A DNA stretch of 64,000 nucleotides. Origin: Clostridiales bacterium. Lineage in GTDB: Bacteria; Bacillota; Clostridia; Christensenellales; Christensenellaceae. Shown piece after piece: positions 9,192 to 18,539 of this stretch (the stretch's first letter is position 1; each line of letters opens with the position of its first letter). The notes below the pieces were generated by a model. That model ran no database searches. It had not been told where the DNA came from and saw nothing but the letters and a program-made list of their open reading frames with translations. A program made the translations under genes and the position numbers. The stretch lies in NCBI GenBank assembly GCA_015056045.1, contig SVGZ01000008.1, positions 30,546 through 94,545 on the forward strand. The letters run 5' to 3'.

Positions 9192-9737
9192 TTACTCCTT
9201 AATGACGTTGATGTTGTTTTTGATGTATTCGACGCAGGAAATGATGGAAAGGACAACGCTTGCATAGAGAAGGATTTCTCCCATCGGGATACCGATCAGG
9301 TTGAACAGGATGTTATCGAGGAAAATGATGGAAATGCCTGTCATCTGTACGGCTGTTTTCCATTTGCCTGTTTTGCCTGCAGCGATGACGACACCTCTGT
9401 CTGCAGCGACCTGCCTGAAACCGGAAATGATGAATTCCCTGCCGATCAGGACGATATTAATATAGGAAGGCATATTGCGCCATTCCTGAATGATGAGCAG
9501 AGAAGCCATAACGAGGAGCTTATCTGCGATCGGGTCCATGAATTTACCGAAGTTGGAGACGAGACCCATTTTTCTTGCAGCCATGCCGTCGAAGAGGTCC
9601 GTCAGGGAAGCGATGATAAAAATTGCCGCAGCCCAGTAATTCCAGCCCGGGAAGCCGATATAATAGAGGATGCAGAGTACGGGGATCAGGACGATCCTTG
9701 CCAAAGTGAGTGTGTTGGGAAGGTTAAGAATTTTCAT
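9192..9737 (-). CDS. pgsA: CDP-diacylglycerol-glycerol-3-phosphate 3-phosphatidyltransferase
   Basis: The start at 9737 ([14 protein letters not shown]) is chosen because GGAGAAC lies five bases upstream and family members begin this way; it gives 181 residues. The CDP-alcohol phosphatidyltransferase signature DG-x2-AR-x8-G-x3-D-x3-D is intact in FDGMAARK...GKFMDPIAD, and several membrane helices follow. The enzyme makes phosphatidylglycerol phosphate from CDP-diacylglycerol and glycerol 3-phosphate in the membrane, the first committed step to acidic phospholipids. It overlaps the end of rimO by 14 bases and is followed at once by recA. Confidence 0.97.
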   Translation of the reverse strand: MKILNLPNTLTLARIVLIPVLCILYYIGFPGWNYWAAAIFIIASLTDLFDGMAARKMGLVSNFGKFMDPIADKLLVMASLLIIQEWRNMPSYINIVLIGREFIISGFRQVAADRGVVIAAGKTGKWKTAVQMTGISIIFLDNILFNLIGIPMGEILLYASVVLSIISCVEYIKNNINVIKE

Positions 9738-11037
9738 AAAGTTCTCCATATAAATCGTATTCGTCGGCATCCACGATGTCAACTTGCACAAAACTGCCGA
9801 TCATAAGCTCACGGTCTGTTTTGATATATAAGATACCGTCAACATCCGGTACCTGATATTCTGTTCTTGCTTCATAGCCGCCATCGACCTTTGCCTCAAC
9901 AACGGCGGTATAACGCCTGCCGATCGTTTCCTGTCCTTTTCTCCCGGAAATACGGGACTGGATCTGCATGATCTCATCGGCACGAGCCTGTTTGATCTCT
10001 TCGTCGATCTGGTTTTTCATTTCCGCTGCGGGTGTGCCGTCTTCTGCGGAGTAGGCAAAAACGCCGAGCCTGTCAAAACCGATCTCCTGCACATCTTTTT
10101 TCAGCTTTTCGAAATCTTCTTCCGTTTCGCCGGGGAAGCCCGTCATGACGGTCGTGCGGATGACGAATTCCTTGCCTGTTTTGCGGATCATATCGATCGC
10201 TTTTTCCGTATAGGCAAATGCACGGCGGTTCATTTCCGAAAGAATGGGGTCGCTTGTGTGTTGGATCGGCATATCGATATAGTTGACGATGTTTTCCGTT
10301 CCGGCGATCGTATCGATGAGCTCCTGCGTGATGCTTTCGGGGTAACAATAGAGGACCCTGAGCCACCTGAGACCGGGAATTTCTGCAGCTTTTTTCATCA
10401 AAGGCGCAAGCTTTGCCGTTCCGTAGAGGTCTTCGCCGTATCTTGTCGTATCCTGTGCAACGAAGATGATCTCTTCCGCACCGTTGCTGACGAGCATTTC
10501 CGTTTCGGCAAGGATATCTTCCATCGTCCTGCTGCGGAAACCACCGCGGATATAGGGAATGGCACAATAGGAACAGAAATTATCGCAGCCATCGGCAATG
10601 CGGACGTATACCATATGCGGCGGTGTCGTCACTTTGCGGGTAAGAAAATCGGCTTCTTCGTTTTCCGTATAGCTGGAATAGCGCTTTTTGGCGAGTGCGC
10701 TTTTGATCGCTTCGCCGATGTCGTTATAGGCATGGATGCCCATGAAAGCATCGACTTCGGGAAGTTCGCGTTCGAGTTCTTCACGGTAACGCTCCGTTAA
10801 GCATCCGCAGACGATCAGCGCAGCATCCTCTTTTTTGAGTTCAGCCATTTCGAGGATAGTTTCGATCGATTCGGATTTTGCCGCTTCGATGAAGCCGCAG
10901 GTATTGACGATGATGACATCCGCTTCCTGCACATTATCCGTCATTCTTGCGTTTTCGATCGCGCCGAGGATAAGCTCCGTATCGACGCGGTTTTTTGAGC
11001 AGCCGAGTGAAATGGCTGCAACCATAAGTTCAGACAT
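9724..11037 (-). CDS. rimO: Ribosomal protein S12 methylthiotransferase RimO
   Basis: The 437-residue protein has the MTTase order: N-terminal UPF0004 domain with cluster cysteines in SLGCSKN, NTCGF and CGCLTERY; radical SAM core with CDNFCSYC (Cys-x3-Cys-x2-Cys); C-terminal TRAM domain. It uses two 4Fe-4S clusters and S-adenosylmethionine to methylthiolate a conserved Asp of ribosomal protein S12. The SLGCSKNRVDTE start and overall length favour RimO over the tRNA enzymes MiaB and MtaB. It lies 3 bases after ftsK and overlaps pgsA. Confidence 0.96.
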   Translation of the reverse strand: MSELMVAAISLGCSKNRVDTELILGAIENARMTDNVQEADVIIVNTCGFIEAAKSESIETILEMAELKKEDAALIVCGCLTERYREELERELPEVDAFMGIHAYNDIGEAIKSALAKKRYSSYTENEEADFLTRKVTTPPHMVYVRIADGCDNFCSYCAIPYIRGGFRSRTMEDILAETEMLVSNGAEEIIFVAQDTTRYGEDLYGTAKLAPLMKKAAEIPGLRWLRVLYCYPESITQELIDTIAGTENIVNYIDMPIQHTSDPILSEMNRRAFAYTEKAIDMIRKTGKEFVIRTTVMTGFPGETEEDFEKLKKDVQEIGFDRLGVFAYSAEDGTPAAEMKNQIDEEIKQARADEIMQIQSRISGRKGQETIGRRYTAVVEAKVDGGYEARTEYQVPDVDGILYIKTDRELMIGSFVQVDIVDADEYDLYGELYENS

Positions 11038-11040
11038 AAA

Positions 11041-13827
11041 TCAGTTGTCTCCGTATAATTCGTGGAATTCTTCCCAGGTGAGAAGGACCTGCCTGGGCTT
11101 TGCGCCTTCGGAAGGACCGACAAAACCTCGCTCTTCCATGGCGTCAACGATCCTTGCCGCGCGGTTGAAGCCGATCTTGAGCCTTCGCTGCAGCATAGAG
11201 GAAGAGATCTGTTCCATTTCGAGCGCAAGACGGATGGCATCTACCATCAGCTCATCATCGGGATTTTCTTCTTCGGTGCGGTTATTGCCGCCGGTCGTGC
11301 CTTTATCGACCGCAAGCGCAAGCTCTTCATCAAAGTGCGTTGCGTTTTTGTTGCTTAAAAATTCTGTGATGCTTTCGATCTCGCTGTCGTCGATGTAGCA
11401 GCCCTGTACACGGATAGGCTTCGAGCTGCCCGGAGGCGTATAGAGCATATCGCCTTTGCCTAAAAGCTTTTCAGCACCGCCCATATCGAGGATGACACGG
11501 GAATCGACCTGCGAAGAAACGGCGAAAGCGATCCTTGTGGGAACGTTGATCTTGATGTTGCCTGTGATGACGTTGACACGAGGTGTCTGCGTTGCGATGA
11601 TCAGGTGAATACCCGAAGCACGGCCGAGCTGTGCAATACGGCAGATCGCATCTTCAACTTCTTTGGAAGAGGTCATCATAAGGTCGGCAAGCTCGTCGAT
11701 GATGATGACGAGATAGGGGAGTTTTTCCTTGCCTTCTTTTGCCAAAATCGCATTATACCTCGGGAGGTCTTTTGCGCCTTTCATGGCAAAGATCTTATAG
11801 CGGTTCATCATTTCCGCAACGGCCCAGTTGAGCGCACCGGCTGCCTTTTTCGGGTCGGTGACGATCGGGATGCGCAGATGCGGAATATTTTCATAGGGTT
11901 TGAGTTCGACCTTTTTCGGGTCAACGAGGATCAGCTGAACATCTTTGGGCGATGCACCATAGATCAGGCTGACGATGATCGTATTGATGCAGACGCTTTT
12001 GCCCGAACCGGTTTCGCCGGCGATCAAAAGATGCGGCATGCGCGCAATATCGGCATAGACATTTTTGCCGACGATGTCTTTGCCCAGAGCGAAAGTAATG
12101 GGCGATTTTCTCCTGCGGAAATCTTCCGTATCGAGGAGTTCCCTTGCGCAGACCATGGTCTTGTCCTGATTGGGGACTTCGATGCCAATGGCGGCTTTCC
12201 CGGGGATAGGCGCTTCGATTCGGATATCCTGTGCAGCGAGGTTCAGCGCAATATCGTTTGTCAGTTCGACGATCTTGCGGACTTTAACACCCGGCGCAGG
12301 CTGCAGCTCGTATCTTGTAACAACAGGGCCTCTGACTGTATTGGTAACTTTGGCATTGATGGAGAAGCTCTTTAAGGTTGCCTCTAAGATGCCTGTTTTG
12401 ATGCGCATTTCCTCGTTATCGCGGATGCGTGTGTCTTTTGTCTTGCTTTCCTGTAAAAATTCGATCGGCGGTGCGATGTAGCTGTCAGGGATCTCGCCTT
12501 CTGCGGGAATGATCACGGTTTCATCGTCATCGTCGTCTTCGATATCGTCATCGTCATCCATATCGAAAGGCGGTTCATCATCTTCCGCTTCTTCGATTTC
12601 TTCTGTATAGGCTTCTTCTTCAAAAAGCGGTTCATCGGGATAGATGACTTCGACTTCTTTGATCTCTTCCGTTTTGGGAATATCAAAGCTGATGCGGCTT
12701 TCGGTTACATCTTCTTCCTCATCTTCGGGTTCATCCGATGCGGCAAGGCGAATCGTCGGCGCTGTGATATAGCCAAGGTCTTCATCCATGGGAACGGATA
12801 CGGTTCGTTTGACGGGTTTAGCCGGCTGTTTTTCGGGTTTGTTTTTGATGATCGGCTCTGCGGTATAGGCATGCGGTTCTTCGACTTCGACAAAAGCATT
12901 GCGCTTTTCGTTCTTCTTTTCGGAAAGACCGGGGTAAAGCGCACCGTAAGGCGAATGTACAGAGGCAAAATCCTCTTTTAAAAGCTCTTCACGCTCTTTT
13001 TTATCAACGCCCCAAGGCATGGGTTCGTTGCTTTCGGATCTGGCATTTTCGGAAACATCCTCGACGAAAAGCCCATGGTCGCTGTTTTTCGCATGGCGTT
13101 TGGCAAGAAGCTCGCGGTCACGCTGTTCTTTTTCCAGGCGGATCTGTTCACGCTCGTTTTCACGTTCAATGCGGAGTTTTTCGCGCTTTTCACGGCCTTC
13201 TTCATAGGAAACGGAAGCTTTATGGATGGCTTCTTTTGCGCCGACAGCGGCTTTTTTGGTAACGTTTGCCGCCTGCATGCCGACTTTTTTAAGGGAAAGC
13301 CTTGTGAGCAGCATGACGGAGATCAAAACCATCCCAAAGCTCAGGATGATACCGCCGATTTTGCCCAGAAGTGCATGCACAGGGAAACAGAGAACAGCGC
13401 CGATTCCGCCTGTGCCGATGTGCATTTCCGAACCGACATAGTAAGCACGGTGAATATAAGCAGAAAAACCTGCATTGGTGTCATATCGTTCACCCGGGAA
13501 AAGATGGAAAAGGAAAATAATGCCCAAAATCCCGACAAGAAGCGAAAGAAGCTTCGACGGACGAAGGCGGATCTTTTTTGCCGCAATGATAAGAACGCCA
13601 AGAATGACGATAAAAACGGGGAGTGCATATCCGGGCATACCGAAAAGACCGAAAACAAACTTGTTTACGGCAGCGATAAAGGCAGAACCGCCCGATGTAT
13701 AGAGCGAAAGCCCGAGGAGCACGCCTATGACCATAAAGATAACGCCTGTTACTTCGCCGGCAAGGGATTCAACGGGAGCCTGTTTTGCTTTGGATTTATT
13801 GTTTCGTTTGACCTGTTTTTTCGCCAT
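11041..13827 (-). CDS. ftsK: DNA translocase FtsK/SpoIIIE
   Basis: I choose the ATG at 13827 (MAKKQVKRNNK), preceded by AAGGTGG; a GTG nine bases upstream lacks a proper site. The 928-residue protein has an N-terminal four-helix membrane domain (about 25-185), a charged linker with an unusually acidic run of Asp (about 430-450), the RecA-like motor with Walker A GETGSGKS and Walker B IIIDELADLMM, and a C-terminal winged-helix gamma domain that reads KOPS/SRS polarity sequences. It pumps chromosomal DNA through the closing septum, or into a forespore if this lineage sporulates. It heads the ftsK-rimO-pgsA-recA block. Confidence 0.97.
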   Translation of the reverse strand: MAKKQVKRNNKSKAKQAPVESLAGEVTGVIFMVIGVLLGLSLYTSGGSAFIAAVNKFVFGLFGMPGYALPVFIVILGVLIIAAKKIRLRPSKLLSLLVGILGIIFLFHLFPGERYDTNAGFSAYIHRAYYVGSEMHIGTGGIGAVLCFPVHALLGKIGGIILSFGMVLISVMLLTRLSLKKVGMQAANVTKKAAVGAKEAIHKASVSYEEGREKREKLRIERENEREQIRLEKEQRDRELLAKRHAKNSDHGLFVEDVSENARSESNEPMPWGVDKKEREELLKEDFASVHSPYGALYPGLSEKKNEKRNAFVEVEEPHAYTAEPIIKNKPEKQPAKPVKRTVSVPMDEDLGYITAPTIRLAASDEPEDEEEDVTESRISFDIPKTEEIKEVEVIYPDEPLFEEEAYTEEIEEAEDDEPPFDMDDDDDIEDDDDDETVIIPAEGEIPDSYIAPPIEFLQESKTKDTRIRDNEEMRIKTGILEATLKSFSINAKVTNTVRGPVVTRYELQPAPGVKVRKIVELTNDIALNLAAQDIRIEAPIPGKAAIGIEVPNQDKTMVCARELLDTEDFRRRKSPITFALGKDIVGKNVYADIARMPHLLIAGETGSGKSVCINTIIVSLIYGASPKDVQLILVDPKKVELKPYENIPHLRIPIVTDPKKAAGALNWAVAEMMNRYKIFAMKGAKDLPRYNAILAKEGKEKLPYLVIIIDELADLMMTSSKEVEDAICRIAQLGRASGIHLIIATQTPRVNVITGNIKINVPTRIAFAVSSQVDSRVILDMGGAEKLLGKGDMLYTPPGSSKPIRVQGCYIDDSEIESITEFLSNKNATHFDEELALAVDKGTTGGNNRTEEENPDDELMVDAIRLALEMEQISSSMLQRRLKIGFNRAARIVDAMEERGFVGPSEGAKPRQVLLTWEEFHELYGDN

Positions 13828-13853
13828 AATACCCACCTTACATATTCCCTTCT

Positions 13854-13859
13854 ATTATA
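13854..13859 (-). promoter_or_regulatory. Extended -10 promoter for ftsK
   Basis: On the minus strand TGTTATAAT (a TATAAT hexamer with upstream TG) lies 26 bases before the ftsK start. No good -35 is visible at the usual distance, which is tolerated by extended -10 promoters. Confidence 0.6.
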
Positions 13860-13982
13860 ACACCGATGGGAAGTAAAATCCAGTTTTCAGGGCGATTTGA
13901 GAAGTTATTATCTATTATATATTTGAAAGCTTTGTAAATACTTGGAAGATGGCCTGCTTTTGTGGTATAAACGGCGGAAATG

Positions 13983-13991
13983 TGTTATAAT
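13983..13991 (+). promoter_or_regulatory. Extended -10 promoter for the mre/min cluster
   Basis: TGTTATAAT lies about 50 bases before the chosen mreC start. The -35 region is poor. It is arranged back to back with the ftsK promoter, so the division and elongation units diverge from about 13.9 kb. Confidence 0.6.
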
Positions 13992-14040
13992 GGCTTCGAA
14001 TAAAATGGAGTCCGTATGGACTTTATGGATTGGGTTTATT

Positions 14041-14859
14041 ATGAGAATTTTTGAAGATAAAGCATTGATGATCACGCTGATATTACTTGTTGTTCTGGTC
14101 GTTCTCCTTTTTGCCAATGTAGGCTCTTCGGATGAGAGCATCATCGGCCGTTGGATCGCACCATTGCAGCAGAAGCTTTATGCTGCGGCAAACAACGTCG
14201 GGCAGGCATTCCGTATGGCAGCGGAACCGAACGCATTGGCAGAAGAAAACCTCCGTCTGCGTGAAAATGTTGCCGAACTGACGGCAGAATTGCGCGAAAT
14301 GGAGGAACTGAAAAAGGAAAACGAAAGGCTTACCGAGCTTTTAAACGTCAAAGGCAGCCTCGGCAGCTATGATTACCTGACCGCACGCGTTATCGGCAAA
14401 GCACCGGGCAGCTGGTTTGCGGAATTTACCGTCAACGTCGGCGAAGAAGACGGCATCAGGGAAGGCATGATCGTCATTACGGAAGACGGACTCGTCGGCA
14501 AGATCACGGCTGTTCATTCGACATACAGCAAAGTCATGTCCATTATCGAGATCACGAGCGGTGTTCCGGCAATGTTGGAGCGTTCGCGCGATACCTGTGT
14601 CGTCAAGGGAAGAGCTTCCGAGCTTGGCGATACGGATACGCTTCTGGACCTTGAATATCTGCCCGTTGCAGCGGATGTCATGCCGGGTGATAAAGTTATT
14701 ACTTCCGGGCATGGCGGTGTTTTCCCGAAAGGACTCATCATCGGCACAGTTGCGGAGGTTTCCGCCGATATGAGCGATGTCCGCATTGTTTCCGGTGTCG
14801 ATTTTGCACACCTCGAGGAAGTTACCATTATTACGACTGTTTTTGAGGAAGTTGACTGA
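14041..14859 (+). CDS. mreC: Rod shape-determining protein MreC
   Basis: I place the start at 14041 (MRIFEDKALM), the typical MreC opening, giving 272 residues; the open frame continues upstream to 13942 but without family resemblance and across the promoter. One membrane helix (about 9-29) is followed by a coiled coil (about 65-105) and the beta-barrel extracellular domain (about 115-272). MreC links the wall synthases PBP2/RodA to the MreB cytoskeleton. It begins the cluster mreC-mreD-PBP2-minC-minD-minE-rodA. mreB, normally just upstream, is absent here. Confidence 0.93.
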   Translation: MRIFEDKALMITLILLVVLVVLLFANVGSSDESIIGRWIAPLQQKLYAAANNVGQAFRMAAEPNALAEENLRLRENVAELTAELREMEELKKENERLTELLNVKGSLGSYDYLTARVIGKAPGSWFAEFTVNVGEEDGIREGMIVITEDGLVGKITAVHSTYSKVMSIIEITSGVPAMLERSRDTCVVKGRASELGDTDTLLDLEYLPVAADVMPGDKVITSGHGGVFPKGLIIGTVAEVSADMSDVRIVSGVDFAHLEEVTIITTVFEEVD

Positions 14860-15401
14860 TGCGCTATGTCATGCTGATCCTCATTGCGCTTATGAATGCG
14901 CTTATCATGTGCGGTGTTTCTGCACAGTTCAATATTTTCGGGTCGGAAATGGACCTTTTGCTCGTCATGCTGATCCTTATGCTCATGTTCGAGAAAAAAG
15001 TCACGCCCGTTTTGTGTGCAGCGATCGGCGGTCTTGCAATGGATTCCCTTTTTGCGAGAGGGCTTGGTTTCTATACGCTTCCCTATGTCATCACGGGGAT
15101 GATTTTTACGCTGATCATCAGCATCCGCGAACCGAAAGGCATATGGATGAGCTGCCTTTTTTCCGCAGCGGCTTTTCTTGTAAAAGAAATCGTTTCGATC
15201 GTTTTGTGTATTCTTTTGGGTTACCAGTTTGATATTCTGCACAGGATCGTCAGTTTTTCTCTGCCGGGGATCCCGCTGCAGGCTGTTTTGTGCTTTGCCG
15301 TTTATTTCATATATAAATGGCTCTATTCCTTTGCCTTTATGCAGCCTTCGCATGACCCGGAATATAAGCTGATGTTCAGAAGAAGGAGGAGAAGACGATG
15401 A
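14859..15401 (+). CDS. mreD: Rod shape-determining protein MreD
   Basis: The 180-residue protein has about five membrane helices over almost its whole length and a basic Arg-rich tail, as expected for MreD. Its ATG shares one base with the mreC stop, and its stop overlaps the PBP2 start (ATGA). MreD is a membrane partner of MreC in the elongation complex. Identification rests on topology, size and position more than on sequence motifs, which are weak in this family. Confidence 0.88.
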   Translation: MRYVMLILIALMNALIMCGVSAQFNIFGSEMDLLLVMLILMLMFEKKVTPVLCAAIGGLAMDSLFARGLGFYTLPYVITGMIFTLIISIREPKGIWMSCLFSAAAFLVKEIVSIVLCILLGYQFDILHRIVSFSLPGIPLQAVLCFAVYFIYKWLYSFAFMQPSHDPEYKLMFRRRRRRR

Positions 15402-17875
15402 ATTTTCGTATGAGAGGGCGTTTCCTTTTTATCGGTATCGCTGTCGGTCTCGTTTTTGCCATTCTTGTTCTTGGGTTATATCATCTCACTGTCCTCAGCA
15501 GCGCAGAAGTTTCCGCAAACCTCAGTACGAGCGCCGTGCGTGAAGTCACGACAGCCGGAAAAAGAGGTTCGATTTTAGATATCAACGGCACGCCGCTTGC
15601 TTATGACGATGCGGCATATAACGTACAGTTTTTAAAAGATGCTTCCAAAGTTTTATCGAGCGATAAGGCGCATTATACGCAGATTTTGATCCGAACGGTG
15701 GAAATTATCGAAGAAAACGGTTTTGAAGTCATCGATACTTTTGATATTGTCCGCACGGAAAACGGCGCATTCGACTTCAGTTTTTCGGATAGCTCGCTTT
15801 CGGTCAGGCAGACGAAGATCAAAAACTGGCTTATCAATATGGCGATCCCCGAAAGCCTCACAGACCCTGAGCAGATCTATTATGAGCTCCGCACACGTTA
15901 TCGTATTCCCGAGGAAATGCCCTATGAAGAGGCAAGAAAACTCCTGTCCATCTGGCAGGAAGTGCAGCTCATCAGTTCGTGGAGCTATCTGCCCGTCAAT
16001 ATTGCCTATGATGTCGATTTTGAAACGGTCGCACAGCTTGAGGCAAGAAGCGATGTTTTGGAAGGCATACAGATCAGCGAAAGCACCAAGCGTGTGTATC
16101 CGCAGGGAGAAATTGCCGCACACCTGATCGGTTATACCGGCAGAATTTCCGATGCAGAGCAGCTTGAAGCGCTCGAAGAAAAAGGCTATACTGCCGAATC
16201 GCTTATCGGCAAAACAGGCATCGAATATTCGATGGAGGAGTACCTTACCGCAGAAACAGCGGATAAACGCGGCAAAAAGGAGATCCGCGTCAATACAAAC
16301 GGCGTTGTTTTGGAAACGCTTTCGGAAAGCTTGCCCAAAAACGGCAACAATGTCATTTTAAATATCGACCTTGAGCTGGAAAACGTCCTTATGGAAGCGC
16401 TCAGAAACAATGTCGAGCGAGTCAGACAGGAACAGGAATCTGAATATGCGCAAAGACAGTCCGATCCGGCTGCCAGCGAAAAATTAAAAGAACAGCTTGG
16501 CAATCGTGCTCCGGATTTCTGCAACTCCGGTGCGGCGATCGTTGTCGATATCGATACGCTGGATGTTATGGCAATGGGCAGTTACCCTTCGTTTGACCTC
16601 AATGAATTTGTCGGCGGTATTTCACAGGAAAAGCTGACCGAATGGACAGAAGATGAAGCAACGCCGCTTTTTGATAAAACCATTCAATCCCGTTCAACAC
16701 CTGGCTCGATTTTTAAGCCCTTGACGGCGATCGCAGGCTTGATGGAAGGCGTCATTACACTCGAAGAAACCATCGACGATGAAGGCCCTTACACAAAATA
16801 CATCACAGACGGCAGCGAAGCCCCCGATTGCTGGATCAGGGATTACCGTGCACATAAAGCGCAGGACGTCATCAAAGCGATCAAAAACAGCTGCAACTAT
16901 TATTTCTATGTTGTGGCAGATCGCCTGAAGATCGAAACGCTTTGCCTTTGGGCAGATAAATTTGGTGTAACCTCCAAAACGGGGATCGAACTTCCCTATG
17001 AAACGACGGGTATCGTCGGCAATCAGACCGTTTTATACAATGGCGAAAAGAAAGTTACCGAACAGGTCACCTCAATGCCGAGGCTCGTTTACAGCGCCAT
17101 TAAAAATAAGCTTGCTTCCTATGGCAGGGAAAGAAACGTCGAATATACAAATGATCAGCTTTCCCGTGCTGCTGAAAAAATCGTTGCTCTGGCAGGCATG
17201 GGCAACCAGCAGCATGGTGAACAGATCAGGCGCATCCTGAGCAATGAACTGGAAATCCCCGAAAGTTATTCCAACAACAAAGGCTGGGATAACGAGCTGA
17301 ACGCTATTTTGCTTGAGCTTATCTGGGATGGTACGGATACGGTTACAACGGGCATTGGCACGAACATCACACAGCTTACGCCGATCGCCATCGTCCGCTA
17401 TCTGGCAACGATCTTAAACGGCGGCAAGCTCATGGTTCCGCATCTTGTCAACCGTGTTGTTTCCGCAGACGGAGAGATCATCTGTGAAGTCGAACCCGAG
17501 CTTTTGGATGACCTTGCGATCAAACAGGAATATATCGATGCCGTCAAGGAAGGCATGAAAGAGGTTACCCTGACGACAGACGGCGGAGGTACTGCGGCAA
17601 AGGTTTTCCGAGATTTTGAATATCTTGGGCAGTTCGGCGGAAAATCCGGTACAGCGCCTGTTTCCAATTTAGACCTTGAAGATAACGGCTGGTTCATCGC
17701 ATTTGCGCCTTTTGATGAACCGGAGATCGCTATTGTCGTATTCTTGCCGCACGGTGCATCCGGTTCCAACGCCGGTTATGCCGTCCGCGACATTTTACAG
17801 TATTATTTCGACAAAAAAGCACAGGCAGATGAAGGCGAAGAAAAATTTTATACCGAAGGTTCCTTGCTGCCGTAA
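15398..17875 (+). CDS. mrdA: Penicillin-binding protein 2 (elongation transpeptidase)
   Basis: The 825-residue class B PBP has one N-terminal membrane helix (about 12-32), a dimerisation/pedestal domain and a transpeptidase domain. The catalytic serine is Ser437 in SIFK, followed by SCN (SxN) and KSGTAP (KTG-type) motifs. It crosslinks peptidoglycan on the outer face of the membrane, paired with the glycosyltransferase RodA encoded later in the cluster. At 825 residues it is longer than the roughly 630 of the Gram-negative enzyme, with extra sequence around residues 345-365 and 540-630, as in other Clostridial PBP2s. Confidence 0.94.
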   Translation: MNFRMRGRFLFIGIAVGLVFAILVLGLYHLTVLSSAEVSANLSTSAVREVTTAGKRGSILDINGTPLAYDDAAYNVQFLKDASKVLSSDKAHYTQILIRTVEIIEENGFEVIDTFDIVRTENGAFDFSFSDSSLSVRQTKIKNWLINMAIPESLTDPEQIYYELRTRYRIPEEMPYEEARKLLSIWQEVQLISSWSYLPVNIAYDVDFETVAQLEARSDVLEGIQISESTKRVYPQGEIAAHLIGYTGRISDAEQLEALEEKGYTAESLIGKTGIEYSMEEYLTAETADKRGKKEIRVNTNGVVLETLSESLPKNGNNVILNIDLELENVLMEALRNNVERVRQEQESEYAQRQSDPAASEKLKEQLGNRAPDFCNSGAAIVVDIDTLDVMAMGSYPSFDLNEFVGGISQEKLTEWTEDEATPLFDKTIQSRSTPGSIFKPLTAIAGLMEGVITLEETIDDEGPYTKYITDGSEAPDCWIRDYRAHKAQDVIKAIKNSCNYYFYVVADRLKIETLCLWADKFGVTSKTGIELPYETTGIVGNQTVLYNGEKKVTEQVTSMPRLVYSAIKNKLASYGRERNVEYTNDQLSRAAEKIVALAGMGNQQHGEQIRRILSNELEIPESYSNNKGWDNELNAILLELIWDGTDTVTTGIGTNITQLTPIAIVRYLATILNGGKLMVPHLVNRVVSADGEIICEVEPELLDDLAIKQEYIDAVKEGMKEVTLTTDGGGTAAKVFRDFEYLGQFGGKSGTAPVSNLDLEDNGWFIAFAPFDEPEIAIVVFLPHGASGSNAGYAVRDILQYYFDKKAQADEGEEKFYTEGSLLP

Positions 17876-17920
17876 AAAAGCTGCCTTATCATAAGCCTTG
17901 AACTTATGGAAAGGGGCTTT

Positions 17921-18526
17921 ATGATGTCGGAAAATATCAGTTTGAAAAGCACACAGGATGGGCTTGCCGTCCGCATCCGCGAAGATGTGCCGTTTTATGC
18001 GGTTCTGGCGGAAATTTCTGCACTTATTAAAAGAAATGCCGCATTTTTTGCGGGAAGCGAAAGGCCTGTCGTATTCCTCGGCAGAAGCTTATCCCTCATC
18101 GAAAAAAAGGGGATAAGCCGTGTTTTCAGGGAAGAATGCGGGCTCACAGACCTGCGTTTTTCTTCCGTTTTTGATGAAAAAAAGACGGTAAAAAAGGAAA
18201 ATACCTTGCTCGTGGAAAACATCCGCAGCGGAAGAAGGGTCACATCCGATGGTGATCTTGTCTTGATCGGCAATGCGGAGGAAGGTTCGGAGCTTATTGC
18301 CGCGGGAAATATTATCGTTTTGGGAAAGCTCTCGGGAAACGCCTATGCGGGCTCTTTGGGCAATGAAAAAGCCTGTATTGCCGCACAGTTTTTGCAGCCG
18401 AAAAAGCTGCGGATAGCGAATTTTGTCGGTGTTTTGCCGGAAGGACGCGAAACTTTGCAGGCAGAAGCGGTTTTTGCCGAAGAGGAAAGGCTCGTCATCA
18501 GAAAAGCCGGTATTCCGGTGTTTTAA
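17921..18526 (+). CDS. minC: Septum site-determining protein MinC
   Basis: The start MMSENISLKS at 17921 follows GAAAGGGG by five or six bases and gives 201 residues. The N-terminal domain (about 5-100) that blocks FtsZ polymerisation is followed by the C-terminal beta-helix (about 105-200) with the characteristic IRSGRRVTSDGDLVLIGN and AGNIIVLGKLSGNAYAG repeats that bind MinD. MinC stops Z-ring assembly away from midcell. The gene lies directly before minD. Confidence 0.92.
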   Translation: MMSENISLKSTQDGLAVRIREDVPFYAVLAEISALIKRNAAFFAGSERPVVFLGRSLSLIEKKGISRVFREECGLTDLRFSSVFDEKKTVKKENTLLVENIRSGRRVTSDGDLVLIGNAEEGSELIAAGNIIVLGKLSGNAYAGSLGNEKACIAAQFLQPKKLRIANFVGVLPEGRETLQAEAVFAEEERLVIRKAGIPVF

Positions 18527-18539
18527 GGCGGTGACGGGT

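Noticed and set aside
7951..9267. Long plus-strand open frames over recA (for example 7951-8679)
   Set aside because: They are shadows of the recA codon pattern on the opposite strand, with no ribosome binding site or family resemblance.
11605..12375. 256-codon plus-strand frame inside ftsK
   Set aside because: Antisense to the conserved motor domain; composition follows the reverse of ftsK codons.
18423..18539. Upstream extension of MinD
   Set aside because: The extra residues overlap minC coding sequence and precede the universal MinD start motif.
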